From Flavobacterium sp. UBA7663 (GTDB lineage Bacteria; Bacteroidota; Bacteroidia; Flavobacteriales; Flavobacteriaceae): a DNA stretch of 64,000 bases. This document shows positions 18,992 through 27,588 of the stretch, one piece after another. Every line of letters starts with the position of its first letter. Positions within the stretch are counted from its first letter, which is position 1. Made by a program: the position numbers and the translations under genes. A model generated the notes under the pieces. That model did no database searches and was not told the origin of the DNA. It saw nothing but the letters and a program-made list of their open reading frames with translations. Where the stretch lies: positions 108,308-172,307 of the forward strand of contig NZ_DLHR01000006.1 in the NCBI RefSeq assembly GCF_002483315.1, read 5' to 3'.

Positions 18992-21900
18992 CTTAATTTG
19001 CATGTTTTCAATTTGTCTTATTGATAAATTTAATTCCCTGAATAAAAGATTTTGATTAATAAACTTCAAAATTTTTAATTTTTTATCCTGATTTAAACTA
19101 ATAGAATCTTTATCTATTTCACTTAAAATAGAATTATCAAATAATATTGTATTGACTTCAACCAATGAAATACTACTTAATTTTAAGACGGGTAATTCAC
19201 TCAATAAAATTCTTTCAACTAATTTATTATTCTTTTGAAACGATCTAAAATATCTTCTAAAATAAGCCGCTAACTCTTCTCCTCCTGATTCTACTAATTC
19301 AACAATCTTGAATAATGTATTATCTAAACCAGTTATGTAATCATCAAAATTTTTACTCGTAGCAGTACAATTCCTAAAATCTAATTGATCATTATAAACT
19401 TTAGTAATCTTACATGAATTATCAAAAAATGTGTTAGCATTAAATTGGCAGTTTAAAAATCTATTATAATTTTCAATTACACTATTAGTGAAGTAAAAAT
19501 CAGAAAGATCTAGTTTTAGATTTAATATCTCAGGAACATCAACCAAATGGAAATTATTAAGTGCATGAAAACTTTCACTATTGAAATTTCCAACAGAAAA
19601 CAATTCTATGATGATGGATCTGGTATTTATTTTAACATCTTTTAATTCGTTTATAAAAATAAACAAATTGCTTACAGCTTTATTTATTAGAGACTTATGA
19701 TTTTGATTAGTCTGTAAGTTGTTAATTTCACTAATTAATACTTTAAAATAAAATATTAATTGCTCCCAAGACATTTCGCTTTTTTCTATTTTATTCTTTA
19801 ATCCAACAAAAATTGCAGAATTATAAATCAAACCACTCGAAATCATTGTTAAAAATGAATCGTTTAAAGTAAATGAATTAGGATTTATTAATTTTGAATA
19901 CAATGCATTTACTCGGAATACATGATTGTAAAAATCAAATCTAAATCGATACCTATCATCAATAGAACAGAAGAAAGGATTATCTTTTAAACTTTCCTCA
20001 ATATTTTTAAGCATAAAAGATGCTTCTATTTTTTTTAGTAATAAATCAATATCTTCAAGATGAAAATAACCATTTTTCTCTATAGCTAATAAACTCAACA
20101 ACTTTACATATTCATCTGTTTTCAGTTTAAAACCATGCTTTTCTTTTTTTGCAATTTCCCTATCTATAATTTTATAAAATAGATAATCATTACTATAATT
20201 TTTTATCAAAATTTCAGAATCATATCTATGCTGTAATAAATTATAATCAAAGTCATTATCAACAATGGTGCAAATAATTTCTAATATGAATGGAGAATAA
20301 ATATAGTCTTTCTCGTCTTCAGAGTGATGATCAAAAAAATGATTTAACAATTGTAATGAGTCAGTAACCTTTTTTTGATTATTGCTAAAATTTTTATTAA
20401 AATATTCCTCTGCTAATTGTTTGTTGAATTTCAAAAGTTTGTAGTAATTGTGCTTTTGAAATAATGAATCTTGTGATTTTATCAATTCATCAATGTATAT
20501 ATCCCTACAACTAATAATTAATTTTCCTTTGCCTAATGTTTCTTCAAGCTGATTTAAATCAATAATAAAATCAAGTAAACTAAAGTTTGGCAAAGTTGAG
20601 ATAATCTCATCAATCCCGTCAATGATTACTGTAATGTTTCCAAAAGCGAAATTTGATTTTAAGGTGTTAACATCAACCCCTCCAAATTGAATATTAGAGA
20701 TTTCAAAAATTGTTTGCAAATTAAATTTTGATGTTTCAACATTTCCTCTTTTTTGAATAAAGTCTATATATGTTTGTGTATTTAAAAATATCACTAAATG
20801 ATTATCAAAATTTTGTAATATTTCATCGTGAATTTTTTCACAGACTGTTGTTTTTCCATCACCACCACCTCCTGTAATAAACGAAACTGTCGTGTCTTCA
20901 TTTTTAAGCCAGTTAATAATATCATCCAATGTTTCATCATCATTTTTTAATCTAAAAATTGGAGAAATAAAAACTTCTTCTAACAATCTGTTCTCTATAT
21001 CTTTTCTAATATTTTTCAAACATTTGTCATATAGGTATTCATCAATAAAACTTACTTTATTCTTAGGAAATTTTTCTTGGATATAACGTAAACGTAAATC
21101 TGTTGTTTGATTATAATCTTTAGGCAATAAAATTGTTAAGTTGGTTGAATATCCATCTGAGTAATCCGATTTAAATTTACTTAAAACATCATTCCTCTTG
21201 TAGTCGTGACTAAAAATTAGAAAATTAATAACAGAATTGTCATAGGTGAAATTATATAAGCAAAAGCTTTCGACATCCTCAAAACTTTTAAATGCATGTG
21301 TAGGAAATAAGCTTCTAAGTACATTCTCAATATCTTTAAAACTATATTTTAAATTTTGCTTTGGTTTTAAATAGTCTAATATTAGTTTTTCTATTTTACT
21401 TGTGTTTGATAAAGATACTGATCTAGGGTTTTTATATTTTTTTTCGAAAATTTTATTACTAAAGTTTGTAAAATTTAGTAGAATTGGCTTAATTTCATAC
21501 TCTTTTAAGTAATTAAAAATTTTACAAGTTGGCTCTTTTGAATCTAAATTATCCTGAATAATTTTAGGAGAAACAACAACAATAGCGTTTTTTATAAAGT
21601 CTAATTTACTAGTGTCTTTAAGCACTATAATGTTGTCAACAAAATTAGACTTCCTATCTTTTGCTTTTTGTAAAAGTGCAGCACTTGTGGTTACAACATT
21701 ATACCCTAACTTTGAAATAATTTGAGAAAGTTCATAAGTGTTGTCCAATTCTTCTTTGTCAAAGGTTAACGCTATATACTCAAGTGTGTTATTTGAAAAT
21801 ATATCTATATCAAACAAAACAGATTCTATCTTTCTATTAACTTCAAAAACTTTTAACTTATCTTCTTCATTGTATAAGTGTTGATAAAGTGTACTTAAAT

Positions 21901-22330
21901 CAATAATATTCTTATCAAAATCAAATGAAAAACGATTATCAACAATTTGAAGTAAATCTTGTTTGGTTTTATTATTAAGTCTTTTTTTGGGAGTCAAAAA
22001 TAAAAAAAACAACTCTGTTGCCTTTTCATAATGTTTATATTTTAAGACTTGCTCAATAGTATGTTTTATTTTTTCAGGCGAAAAAGTTGAGCTAATTTGA
22101 AACATAACTTTATTTTCAAAATCAATTCCATCAATGCCTGGAAAATTTTTATCAATTAAATTAGTGTTTTCTAATTTGTAATTATATGCCAAATTAATAA
22201 CCTCCAACAATGGAGTTTCTAGAAGAATATTTAAACTCTGATCATTTACACTGTTTTCAAATTCTATTTTACTTCTTATTAATCCTAAATTAGTGTTTAA
22301 TTTATCGTTGAGATTACGTAAAGTTGTCAT
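18986..22330 (-). CDS. SMEK-NACHT STAND ATPase (antiphage type)
   Basis: 1114 residues. Residues about 10-130 match the SMEK domain pattern: LLEVINLAYNYKLEN, then FPGIDGIDFENKVMFQISST and KIKHTIEQ, a PD-(D/E)XK-like layout in which the ID...FQ core would hold the nuclease site. Residues about 150-330 are alpha/beta and unassigned. The NACHT NTPase has Walker A GGGGDGKTT near residue 487 and Walker B ITVIIDGIDEI near 565-577. The last 300 residues are helical, with a short pentapeptide-like stretch (LDFRNCTATS) that may be the sensor. NACHT proteins with N-terminal effectors are established bacterial antiphage genes; SMEK is one of their recurrent N-terminal domains. It stands alone, under promoter B. 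Likely action: target sensing, oligomerisation, nuclease activation. Confidence 0.85.
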   Translation of the reverse strand: MTTLRNLNDKLNTNLGLIRSKIEFENSVNDQSLNILLETPLLEVINLAYNYKLENTNLIDKNFPGIDGIDFENKVMFQISSTFSPEKIKHTIEQVLKYKHYEKATELFFLFLTPKKRLNNKTKQDLLQIVDNRFSFDFDKNIIDLSTLYQHLYNEEDKLKVFEVNRKIESVLFDIDIFSNNTLEYIALTFDKEELDNTYELSQIISKLGYNVVTTSAALLQKAKDRKSNFVDNIIVLKDTSKLDFIKNAIVVVSPKIIQDNLDSKEPTCKIFNYLKEYEIKPILLNFTNFSNKIFEKKYKNPRSVSLSNTSKIEKLILDYLKPKQNLKYSFKDIENVLRSLFPTHAFKSFEDVESFCLYNFTYDNSVINFLIFSHDYKRNDVLSKFKSDYSDGYSTNLTILLPKDYNQTTDLRLRYIQEKFPKNKVSFIDEYLYDKCLKNIRKDIENRLLEEVFISPIFRLKNDDETLDDIINWLKNEDTTVSFITGGGGDGKTTVCEKIHDEILQNFDNHLVIFLNTQTYIDFIQKRGNVETSKFNLQTIFEISNIQFGGVDVNTLKSNFAFGNITVIIDGIDEIISTLPNFSLLDFIIDLNQLEETLGKGKLIISCRDIYIDELIKSQDSLFQKHNYYKLLKFNKQLAEEYFNKNFSNNQKKVTDSLQLLNHFFDHHSEDEKDYIYSPFILEIICTIVDNDFDYNLLQHRYDSEILIKNYSNDYLFYKIIDREIAKKEKHGFKLKTDEYVKLLSLLAIEKNGYFHLEDIDLLLKKIEASFMLKNIEESLKDNPFFCSIDDRYRFRFDFYNHVFRVNALYSKLINPNSFTLNDSFLTMISSGLIYNSAIFVGLKNKIEKSEMSWEQLIFYFKVLISEINNLQTNQNHKSLINKAVSNLFIFINELKDVKINTRSIIIELFSVGNFNSESFHALNNFHLVDVPEILNLKLDLSDFYFTNSVIENYNRFLNCQFNANTFFDNSCKITKVYNDQLDFRNCTATSKNFDDYITGLDNTLFKIVELVESGGEELAAYFRRYFRSFQKNNKLVERILLSELPVLKLSSISLVEVNTILFDNSILSEIDKDSISLNQDKKLKILKFINQNLLFRELNLSIRQIENMQIKA

Positions 22331-22381
22331 TACAAAAGGTTTTTAAATCAATTGATTGATAATAAATTGATAATTCATCAA

Positions 22382-22429
22382 CAAACCTATGCGTAACCAT
22401 TAAATAAATCAATACGTGTTTTTACTTAA
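22382..22429 (-). promoter_or_regulatory. Island promoter B upstream of SMEK-NACHT
   Basis: On the minus strand, the element TTAAGTAAAAACACGTATTG (22429-22410), 20 nt, then TAGGTTTG (22389-22382), a perfect -7 match. The element is identical in all 20 positions to that of promoter C. The start codon is 51 nt downstream of the -7 box. Confidence 0.8.
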
Positions 22430-22471
22430 TTTTATTTCTTAGTAAGGAAAATCTTAAAATAAGATTGCATT

Positions 22472-23134
22472 CTATAATTCATCCAATCGAATTGCATTTA
22501 TCTTTAAAGCGTATAAAACAACACCAAGAAAATTTTTAGCTTTTGTTTTTTCCATCATCCGATTTTTATGCTTTTCTACAGTGCGTTGACTTATACATAA
22601 TTTATCTCCCATTTCTTTACTACTCATTTCAACACAAGCTAATTTAATAATCTCAATTTCTCTAGAACTCAAAGTTAATTGAATTGATAAATCTCCGTTA
22701 TACTGAACCTTTTTTTCCCACAAAATAGCTTCGCGTATAACTGCTCCTAACTCAATATCAAAATAATAATCTTGCTCAACTACTTTTTTTATTGCACTTT
22801 CTAGAAGTTCAGGTGATGAATTCTTTGTAAAAAAACCGTTAGCTCCACACTCCATTACTTTGTGTATAGCTTCTTTAGAAGTTAATTGAGATAAAATCAA
22901 TATTTTAATTTTTGGGTTAATTGAATGCAATCGTTTGCATACTTCATAACCATCAATTATAGGCATTTGAATATCTAACAATAATACATCAACTTCCTCA
23001 TTAGAAGCATATTTTAAAAACTCCAATCCATCATCAGTATCAAAAACAATTTCTAATTCATCAAATGTTGATAATAATAGAGCTAAACTTTTTCTAAAAA
23101 GTTGATGATCATCAACTATGGCAACTTTAATCAT
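22472..23134 (-). CDS. LuxR/NarL-family response regulator
   Basis: 220 residues. The receiver domain shows DD at 8-9, the phospho-acceptor Asp54 in LLLDIQMP and Lys104 in FFTK. The C-terminal helix-turn-helix (about 155-210) has LSSREIEIIKLACVEMSSKEMGDKL followed by SQRTVEKHKNRM, typical of LuxR-type DNA-binding domains. It overlaps the histidine kinase gene by 8 bp, so the pair is translationally coupled. As the only transcription factor with a recognised DNA-binding domain in the island, and with its own operon preceded by the shared element, it is the prime candidate for the factor that reads that element. Confidence 0.93.
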   Translation of the reverse strand: MIKVAIVDDHQLFRKSLALLLSTFDELEIVFDTDDGLEFLKYASNEEVDVLLLDIQMPIIDGYEVCKRLHSINPKIKILILSQLTSKEAIHKVMECGANGFFTKNSSPELLESAIKKVVEQDYYFDIELGAVIREAILWEKKVQYNGDLSIQLTLSSREIEIIKLACVEMSSKEMGDKLCISQRTVEKHKNRMMEKTKAKNFLGVVLYALKINAIRLDEL

Positions 23135-23897
23135 ATTTTTTAGGCAAATAAATTATAAAATGATTCCCCTCAGCAACTTCACATTGCTCTAATCTTGCTC
23201 CTATACTACTCAATCGCGATTGTATATTTTGCAATCCGGAACCTTTCGATTGTGAATAACTATATTTAAAATCAAACGATACCCCGTCATCAACAATTTC
23301 TATACGTATTTGTTCAGCCGTTTCATAAATATCCAATTTACATTCAGTTATGGAGCCATATTTCAACATATTAGATGTAAACTCTTGAACCACTCTAAAC
23401 AATTCATATCCAATAGCAGTACTAACTACAAAGTCTTCTAAATGTTGTTGTAAAATAAAATTTTTAACTGTAGATTTACTTAAGGTTTCAAAATAATCCT
23501 TAACAGCCATAATAAAACCTCCATTCTCTAATAATGGCGGCATAAGCTTATAAGAAATCAATCGAGTATTTTCAATGGTTTGCTCTAATGCTAATTTTGT
23601 TTCTTCTAACAAAGACTGATTTTCATTATCTGTAATTTTACGTGACAATAATAAAAAATAGTTTCTAATGGCACTCAAATCACTCTGCACACTATCATGT
23701 AGATCCTTTGCAATTCGTTGACGTTCTTTTTTCTCACTCTCCAATGCAGTTTTTAAAAGTAATTCTGTTTCTTTTTGCTTCATCTTAGCAAAATGTCGTT
23801 GATAAAACAATACCATAAACAAAAGTCCAAATGCCAAAAACAACATTACAAATGTCCCAGTCCAAAACACTACATTTATTTCACTCGAGCTTTCCAT
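23127..23897 (-). CDS. Sensor histidine kinase, HisKA_3 type
   Basis: The start was chosen at 23897 (MESSSEINVVFW), because an upstream ATG at 23954 would overlap the preceding gene by 79 bp and add an implausible leader. One transmembrane helix (residues about 9-33) precedes a coiled linker. The phospho-acceptor helix has ERQRIAKDLHDSVQSD with His67. The ATPase region has ELFRVVQEFTSNML (N box) and GSGLQNIQSRL (G2-like box). The first G box reads DDGVSFD, with Ser where Gly is usual. It has no periplasmic sensor domain of its own, so sensing probably comes from the multi-pass protein encoded just before it. It phosphorylates the neighbouring LuxR-type regulator. Confidence 0.9.
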   Translation of the reverse strand: MESSSEINVVFWTGTFVMLFLAFGLLFMVLFYQRHFAKMKQKETELLLKTALESEKKERQRIAKDLHDSVQSDLSAIRNYFLLLSRKITDNENQSLLEETKLALEQTIENTRLISYKLMPPLLENGGFIMAVKDYFETLSKSTVKNFILQQHLEDFVVSTAIGYELFRVVQEFTSNMLKYGSITECKLDIYETAEQIRIEIVDDGVSFDFKYSYSQSKGSGLQNIQSRLSSIGARLEQCEVAEGNHFIIYLPKKYD

Positions 23898-24511
23898 ATA
23901 CCAATAATCAATAACGAACGTAAAACTAAGTTTAAAATTATATTTAAAAGCCAATAATATTGAAAATTTGATTTATCAATATTATAAATTGTGCTGGACA
24001 TTAAAAATAAATATACTGTTCCACAATAATAAATTATTAAACCAGAAATAAAATAAAAATTAGAATTCTTTAATAGATTATCTACTTCTAAACTTCTAAA
24101 CATTTTTCTAAACCATAAAATAGAAAAAGTTAAAACAACTATAGTTTGAAATATATTAAAATATGAATTTAAATCTAAAAAATTAAAATCAATCCACAAG
24201 CTAAAGGTTAAAACAACTAATAATCCAAAAACACCACAAAACAATAAAAAAATAAACTTGTAAGCCTTGTTCAACAAATAATAAAAAAAATAATGCAGAC
24301 TCAAAAAAGCTAATATTTTATATATTAAATACCATTTTTCGAAACTAATTTTTAAAATAATAGTCCCTAAAAACTCATATAAACTAGCAATTAGAACTGT
24401 TAAAATAAAAGGATAGATTTCTTTTAATCCAGTTAAGTTCTTTTTAATAATTTGGTAGAAAATGAAAGGTAGGGTACCGTATAAAATCGTAAAAATCAAC
24501 AAAATTTTCAT
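23876..24511 (-). CDS. Multi-pass membrane protein, probable sensor partner of the kinase
   Basis: The start is at 24511 (MKILLIFTILYG) rather than an ATG five codons earlier. The protein of about 211 residues is almost entirely hydrophobic, with six or seven predicted transmembrane segments and short loops, resembling 7TM-type signal input modules of Bacteroidota kinases. It overlaps the kinase gene by 22 bp in the same direction. I infer that it supplies the input for the kinase, which has a single membrane helix. No enzymatic motif is seen. Confidence 0.8.
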   Translation of the reverse strand: MKILLIFTILYGTLPFIFYQIIKKNLTGLKEIYPFILTVLIASLYEFLGTIILKISFEKWYLIYKILAFLSLHYFFYYLLNKAYKFIFLLFCGVFGLLVVLTFSLWIDFNFLDLNSYFNIFQTIVVLTFSILWFRKMFRSLEVDNLLKNSNFYFISGLIIYYCGTVYLFLMSSTIYNIDKSNFQYYWLLNIILNLVLRSLLIIGIWKARVK

Positions 24512-24552
24512 AAAAAAAGTAGGCAATTTTTATACCTACTTTGCAAATTTAA

Positions 24553-24873
24553 TTATTTATTCATTAGACTCGTCTCAATTGGACAAATTGGTGGGCAAAC
24601 CGCCAAGTCATCATAAATAATTCCATCATCTAATATTTCTTTTCCATCTACATCAACACCAATCAAAACTAAACTAATTCTTTGCTTTTCTTCATCATAA
24701 CCATTATATATTCTAAGTCCTACACAACCATCTTGCTTCATAATGTCTTCTATATTTTTTGAACCTATAAACGAAGAATTAATTTCCCCATTATATTTTG
24801 TATCAAATGCAATAACTAGTTTTTTTGCATGCTCTAATGTTATAATACCACCTGTATTCTCATCTAATTTCAT
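24553..24873 (-). CDS. Small soluble protein heading the sensor operon, 106 aa
   Basis: A signal-less acidic protein. It starts MKLDENTGGIITLEHAKKLV, contains a central beta-rich part (CVGLRIYNGYDEEKQRISLVLIGVD), and ends with a Cys/Pro-rich tail (DDLAVCPPICPIE). No family recognised. It is the first gene of the operon that continues with the multi-pass protein, kinase and regulator, 41 bp upstream of the next start. Position suggests a product regulated with, or acting on, the signalling pathway. The short tail with two Cys could bind metal or form a disulfide. Confidence 0.75.
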   Translation of the reverse strand: MKLDENTGGIITLEHAKKLVIAFDTKYNGEINSSFIGSKNIEDIMKQDGCVGLRIYNGYDEEKQRISLVLIGVDVDGKEILDDGIIYDDLAVCPPICPIETSLMNK

Positions 24874-24898
24874 ATTAAATATTTTAAAGTTATATGGT

Positions 24899-24946
24899 CA
24901 AAATTAAAGACATTGAAAGAGTTGTAAAATGTGTGTTTTTACTACA
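24899..24946 (-). promoter_or_regulatory. Island promoter D0 of the sensor operon
   Basis: On the minus strand: TGTAGTAAAAACACACATTT (24946-24927), 20 nt, then TAATTTTG (24906-24899), a perfect TAnnTTTG. The -33 triplet is TTT instead of TTG. The predicted transcript start is within about 20 nt of the ATG of the 106-residue gene. Its presence implies autoregulation if the encoded regulator binds the element. Confidence 0.7.
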
Positions 24947-24951
24947 TTTTA

Positions 24952-24970
24952 TAAGTATTTATACGTAATT
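24952..24970 (+). promoter_or_regulatory. Extra element copy D1 without a clear promoter
   Basis: TAAGTATTTATACGTAATT keeps the GTA and ACGTA half-sites at the 10-bp spacing of the other elements, but no TAnnTTTG lies 20 nt downstream. It could be an auxiliary binding site. Confidence 0.4.
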
Positions 24971-25034
24971 CAGAGGATTAAAACACGTTAAACAAAAAAT
25001 TTTACAAGAAAATACATCAAAAAAGATAATACAG

Positions 25035-25054
25035 ATAGGTATTTATACGTAATG
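25035..25054 (+). promoter_or_regulatory. Extra element copy D2
   Basis: ATAGGTATTTATACGTAATG keeps both half-sites. A degenerate AAAATTTG lies 19 nt further on, so this may be a weak second promoter for the 231-residue gene or only a binding site. Confidence 0.4.
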
Positions 25055-25151
25055 TAACTTTTGGTTTAAATAAAAAATTTGTAGAAAAGCAAAATTTTAG
25101 AATAAAAACAATTTTGATTTCCAAAAACACAAACAATAATTAAACTAAAAT

Positions 25152-25199
25152 TTAAGTAAAAACACGTATTGCCATATCACTTAGTAAATCATAATTTTA
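25152..25199 (+). promoter_or_regulatory. Island promoter C of the 231-residue gene
   Basis: TTAAGTAAAAACACGTATTG (25152-25171), 20 nt, then TAATTTTA (25192-25199), matching TAnnTTTG at all but the last base. The ATG is 23 nt downstream. The element is identical to that of promoter B. Confidence 0.75.
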
Positions 25200-25222
25200 A
25201 AAAAAATTAAACACAAAATAGT

Positions 25223-25918
25223 ATGCTAAACTTACTTCAAAATTTATACACCGAAGAGCACAGCTTTAAAGAGGCCGCTCATGATTTCACAACAAAAGAT
25301 GGCGACATCCTAGGTTCAGACAAAATTAGTGGTTTAGAAATCAGATTATCTCATGTCATTATTAAAGATAATAAAACAGCTAAAATTTTCCCATTCCCAG
25401 GATTAGCTAAAATTTATTTTCTAACACTAGTGGTGTCAGATGTAGAAAATCAAATCATTAATTTAGAACTAAAAGGTTTTGAAAAAGTAGATGATGGTGA
25501 TGCTTTGTCAATTGATAAAACAATTTTCTATTGGAAGCAAACGAAAAAAGAAAAAGTTCCATCGCAAGTCCATGTAATGACATCAATTATAAAATCGAAA
25601 CAAAGCTTGAGAGATGTAGCTAAAATAATGGAGAACATAAAAAACGATAGCGATTACAAAGACTTGGCGGGTAAACTAGCAGAGTTCATTAAAGATGCCA
25701 ATCAATTCTCAAATATTACAAATTTAATTGGTACTGTTTCTTCAATAGTTGGAAAACATCTCGGCAAGGTTGAAGACAAACCATTTCTAACATGGTATCA
25801 AAGTTTTACCGATATTGATGGGGATTGGGACAAATTAGGTAAAACTTACAAACACGCAGAAAATAAATATGCAGCCATGGATTTATCAATTACTATTAGA
25901 GATAAAAAAAGAGATTAA
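25223..25918 (+). CDS. Hypothetical 231-residue island protein
   Basis: A soluble, signal-less protein. Residues about 40-130 are beta-rich (KIYFLTLVVSD, TIFYWKQTKKEKVPSQVHVMTSIIKS), suggesting a beta-sandwich. Residues 130-200 are helical (LRDVAKIMENIKND, FSNITNLIGTVSSIVGKHLGK). The end returns to beta (MDLSITIRD). No catalytic motif or known family was recognised. It is the first plus-strand gene of the island and has one of the best copies of the shared promoter element. A short hairpin (25921-25943) follows the stop. Confidence 0.8.
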   Translation: MLNLLQNLYTEEHSFKEAAHDFTTKDGDILGSDKISGLEIRLSHVIIKDNKTAKIFPFPGLAKIYFLTLVVSDVENQIINLELKGFEKVDDGDALSIDKTIFYWKQTKKEKVPSQVHVMTSIIKSKQSLRDVAKIMENIKNDSDYKDLAGKLAEFIKDANQFSNITNLIGTVSSIVGKHLGKVEDKPFLTWYQSFTDIDGDWDKLGKTYKHAENKYAAMDLSITIRDKKRD

Positions 25919-25920
25919 AA

Positions 25921-25943
25921 ATAATACATAAACACTGTATTAT
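25921..25943 (+). terminator. Hairpin after the 231-residue gene
   Basis: ATAATACA and TGTATTAT form a perfect 8-bp stem with a 7-nt loop just after the stop codon. There is no strong T-run after it and the stem is AT-rich, so termination is uncertain. Confidence 0.3.
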
Positions 25944-26181
25944 ACATTTAAAAAGTAAAAAGATAAAAGAAAAGCATTATTTATTTTGATTTTAAAATAC
26001 TTATTGTCTTTCCAAAGTCTTTCTTTAGATGCAAAAAAAGTCATCAAGTACTTATGAATATTTTTTATAAAAGCCTGAAAGTGAATTACTGAAATTTGTT
26101 AAAAAATGTAATACATCAACCAAAATAGTAATGGGATAAAGTCCATAAAAATGATATATTAACTTAATGAAAATATAAAAT

Positions 26182-27588
26182 ATGAAAAGTAAATTTTTAT
26201 TACTGACATTGACAATATCTATTTTGATTATGAATTTAGTACAAGCTCAAAACGGTATGCCAGATAAATTTTCAAAAAGGAATAAAGACATTTTATCCCT
26301 TAACGCTATTGTTGCTGATAAGTCATATTATTCTCAAGCAATATTAGAATATCAAATAGTAAAGAAACTAATTGACAGGTATAGTGTTACAAATAAAGTA
26401 ATTGAAAGTTCAAATGGTAAAATTGATGAATTCAAAAATGTAGTGATATTAGGCAATATTGATCCTTCAGATTTCGATTATTTAGGAGTAAAACCATGTA
26501 ATTATCGACTTCCTGAAAAAATAGAAGATTTAAAAAGCGGTTTTCAATTTAGACATTATTTGTTTAAAGGAGAAAACAAAACGGCTTTAGAAGCTTTTGG
26601 AATCATTAATAATGAATTTAGTAAAGAAGACTTATATGTTGTTATAGACTACATCCAATACCAAGATTGTGGTTGCGATGCATTACCAAAAATCAGGTAT
26701 GCAGTTGGTATACGCTCAGAATTTAAAATTTCGGGAATGAATCTTAATAAAGATAAAAACAAAGATTCTGAAGTCAAAAATCTAAACATTGAGAAGTTAG
26801 CTGCTAATGTGGAATTTGGAAGATTAAAAGTTGATATATCAATGAAGACTATAGGTATAACAGGAAAACTTGCTAGACTTAATATTCCTACTAATACATC
26901 ATTCAACGTTCAAACATATGGTGAATATACAAAAGTAATTGATTTTATTAGAAATTCAATTGACCAATCAAGTGACACCACAGCCATCTTTATTCAACCA
27001 GAAATAATTCCCGTCATGGATGAATACAGAACCTCTATTTCAGAAATTAATACAGCATATTTTGATGAACTTTTTGAAATAAAAAAAAGGTACAAAAAAT
27101 ATTCTAAAAAACTTAAAGAATCAGAAGAAGATAAAATGAGTTCAAAAATAGATAGTATTTTGAAACTTTCACTTTATCAAGAGGTTGTAGAAAAAAATTG
27201 GAATAGAGAACAGCTGACGAACATAGACAGATTGATGAAAAATTTAAAAAAATATGAAAAAATTCTTCTATTCGTTTCAAAACCCGCAGAATTTGAAAGT
27301 AATAAAAATGCTAATATGGAAAGTCATAGTTCTACATCAGAAATATATAAATCACTGAGAGATAAATACAATGATGCTATAGTACTTATCTATGAAGGAA
27401 AAAAATCAGATGCTATTAATAAACTTCAAGAAATTAGAACAGAGAAACATAATTATGGAAATGCTTATGAAATATTGAATTTACTTTCTATTGAAACTGA
27501 TGATAAAAAAATATTCTCAAAAATAGTAAATGAATATACATGGCTTATAGATATAGAAACACTTAACAAACTAAAAACAAAACTTTAA
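26182..27588 (+). CDS. Secreted hypothetical protein, 468 aa
   Basis: Starts MKSKFLLLTLTISILIMNLVQAQ, a clear signal peptide cut after about residue 23. The mature protein has an alpha/beta N-terminal part with a Cys pair (YQDCGCDALPK, about residues 155-165), then a long charged helical region (about 285-400) that may be coiled coil (FEIKKRYKKYSKKLKESEEDK). Its C-terminus looks like helical repeats. No family recognised. It follows the 231-residue gene by 263 bp and I see no convincing shared-element promoter there. Periplasmic or surface location is likely; role unknown. Confidence 0.8.
   Translation: MKSKFLLLTLTISILIMNLVQAQNGMPDKFSKRNKDILSLNAIVADKSYYSQAILEYQIVKKLIDRYSVTNKVIESSNGKIDEFKNVVILGNIDPSDFDYLGVKPCNYRLPEKIEDLKSGFQFRHYLFKGENKTALEAFGIINNEFSKEDLYVVIDYIQYQDCGCDALPKIRYAVGIRSEFKISGMNLNKDKNKDSEVKNLNIEKLAANVEFGRLKVDISMKTIGITGKLARLNIPTNTSFNVQTYGEYTKVIDFIRNSIDQSSDTTAIFIQPEIIPVMDEYRTSISEINTAYFDELFEIKKRYKKYSKKLKESEEDKMSSKIDSILKLSLYQEVVEKNWNREQLTNIDRLMKNLKKYEKILLFVSKPAEFESNKNANMESHSSTSEIYKSLRDKYNDAIVLIYEGKKSDAINKLQEIRTEKHNYGNAYEILNLLSIETDDKKIFSKIVNEYTWLIDIETLNKLKTKL

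Larger units (their letters stand above)
24874..25222. other. Divergent control region of the island
   Basis: This 349-bp gene-free stretch separates the minus-strand and plus-strand halves of the island. It holds promoter D0 facing left, promoter C facing right, and two further copies of the shared element (24952-24970 and 25035-25054). No ORF of note was seen. Confidence 0.8.

Noticed and set aside
24955..25170. CRISPR array, suggested by repeated ACGTA-containing words
   Set aside because: The copies are short, unevenly spaced and in both orientations; they fit promoter elements, not spacer-repeat units.
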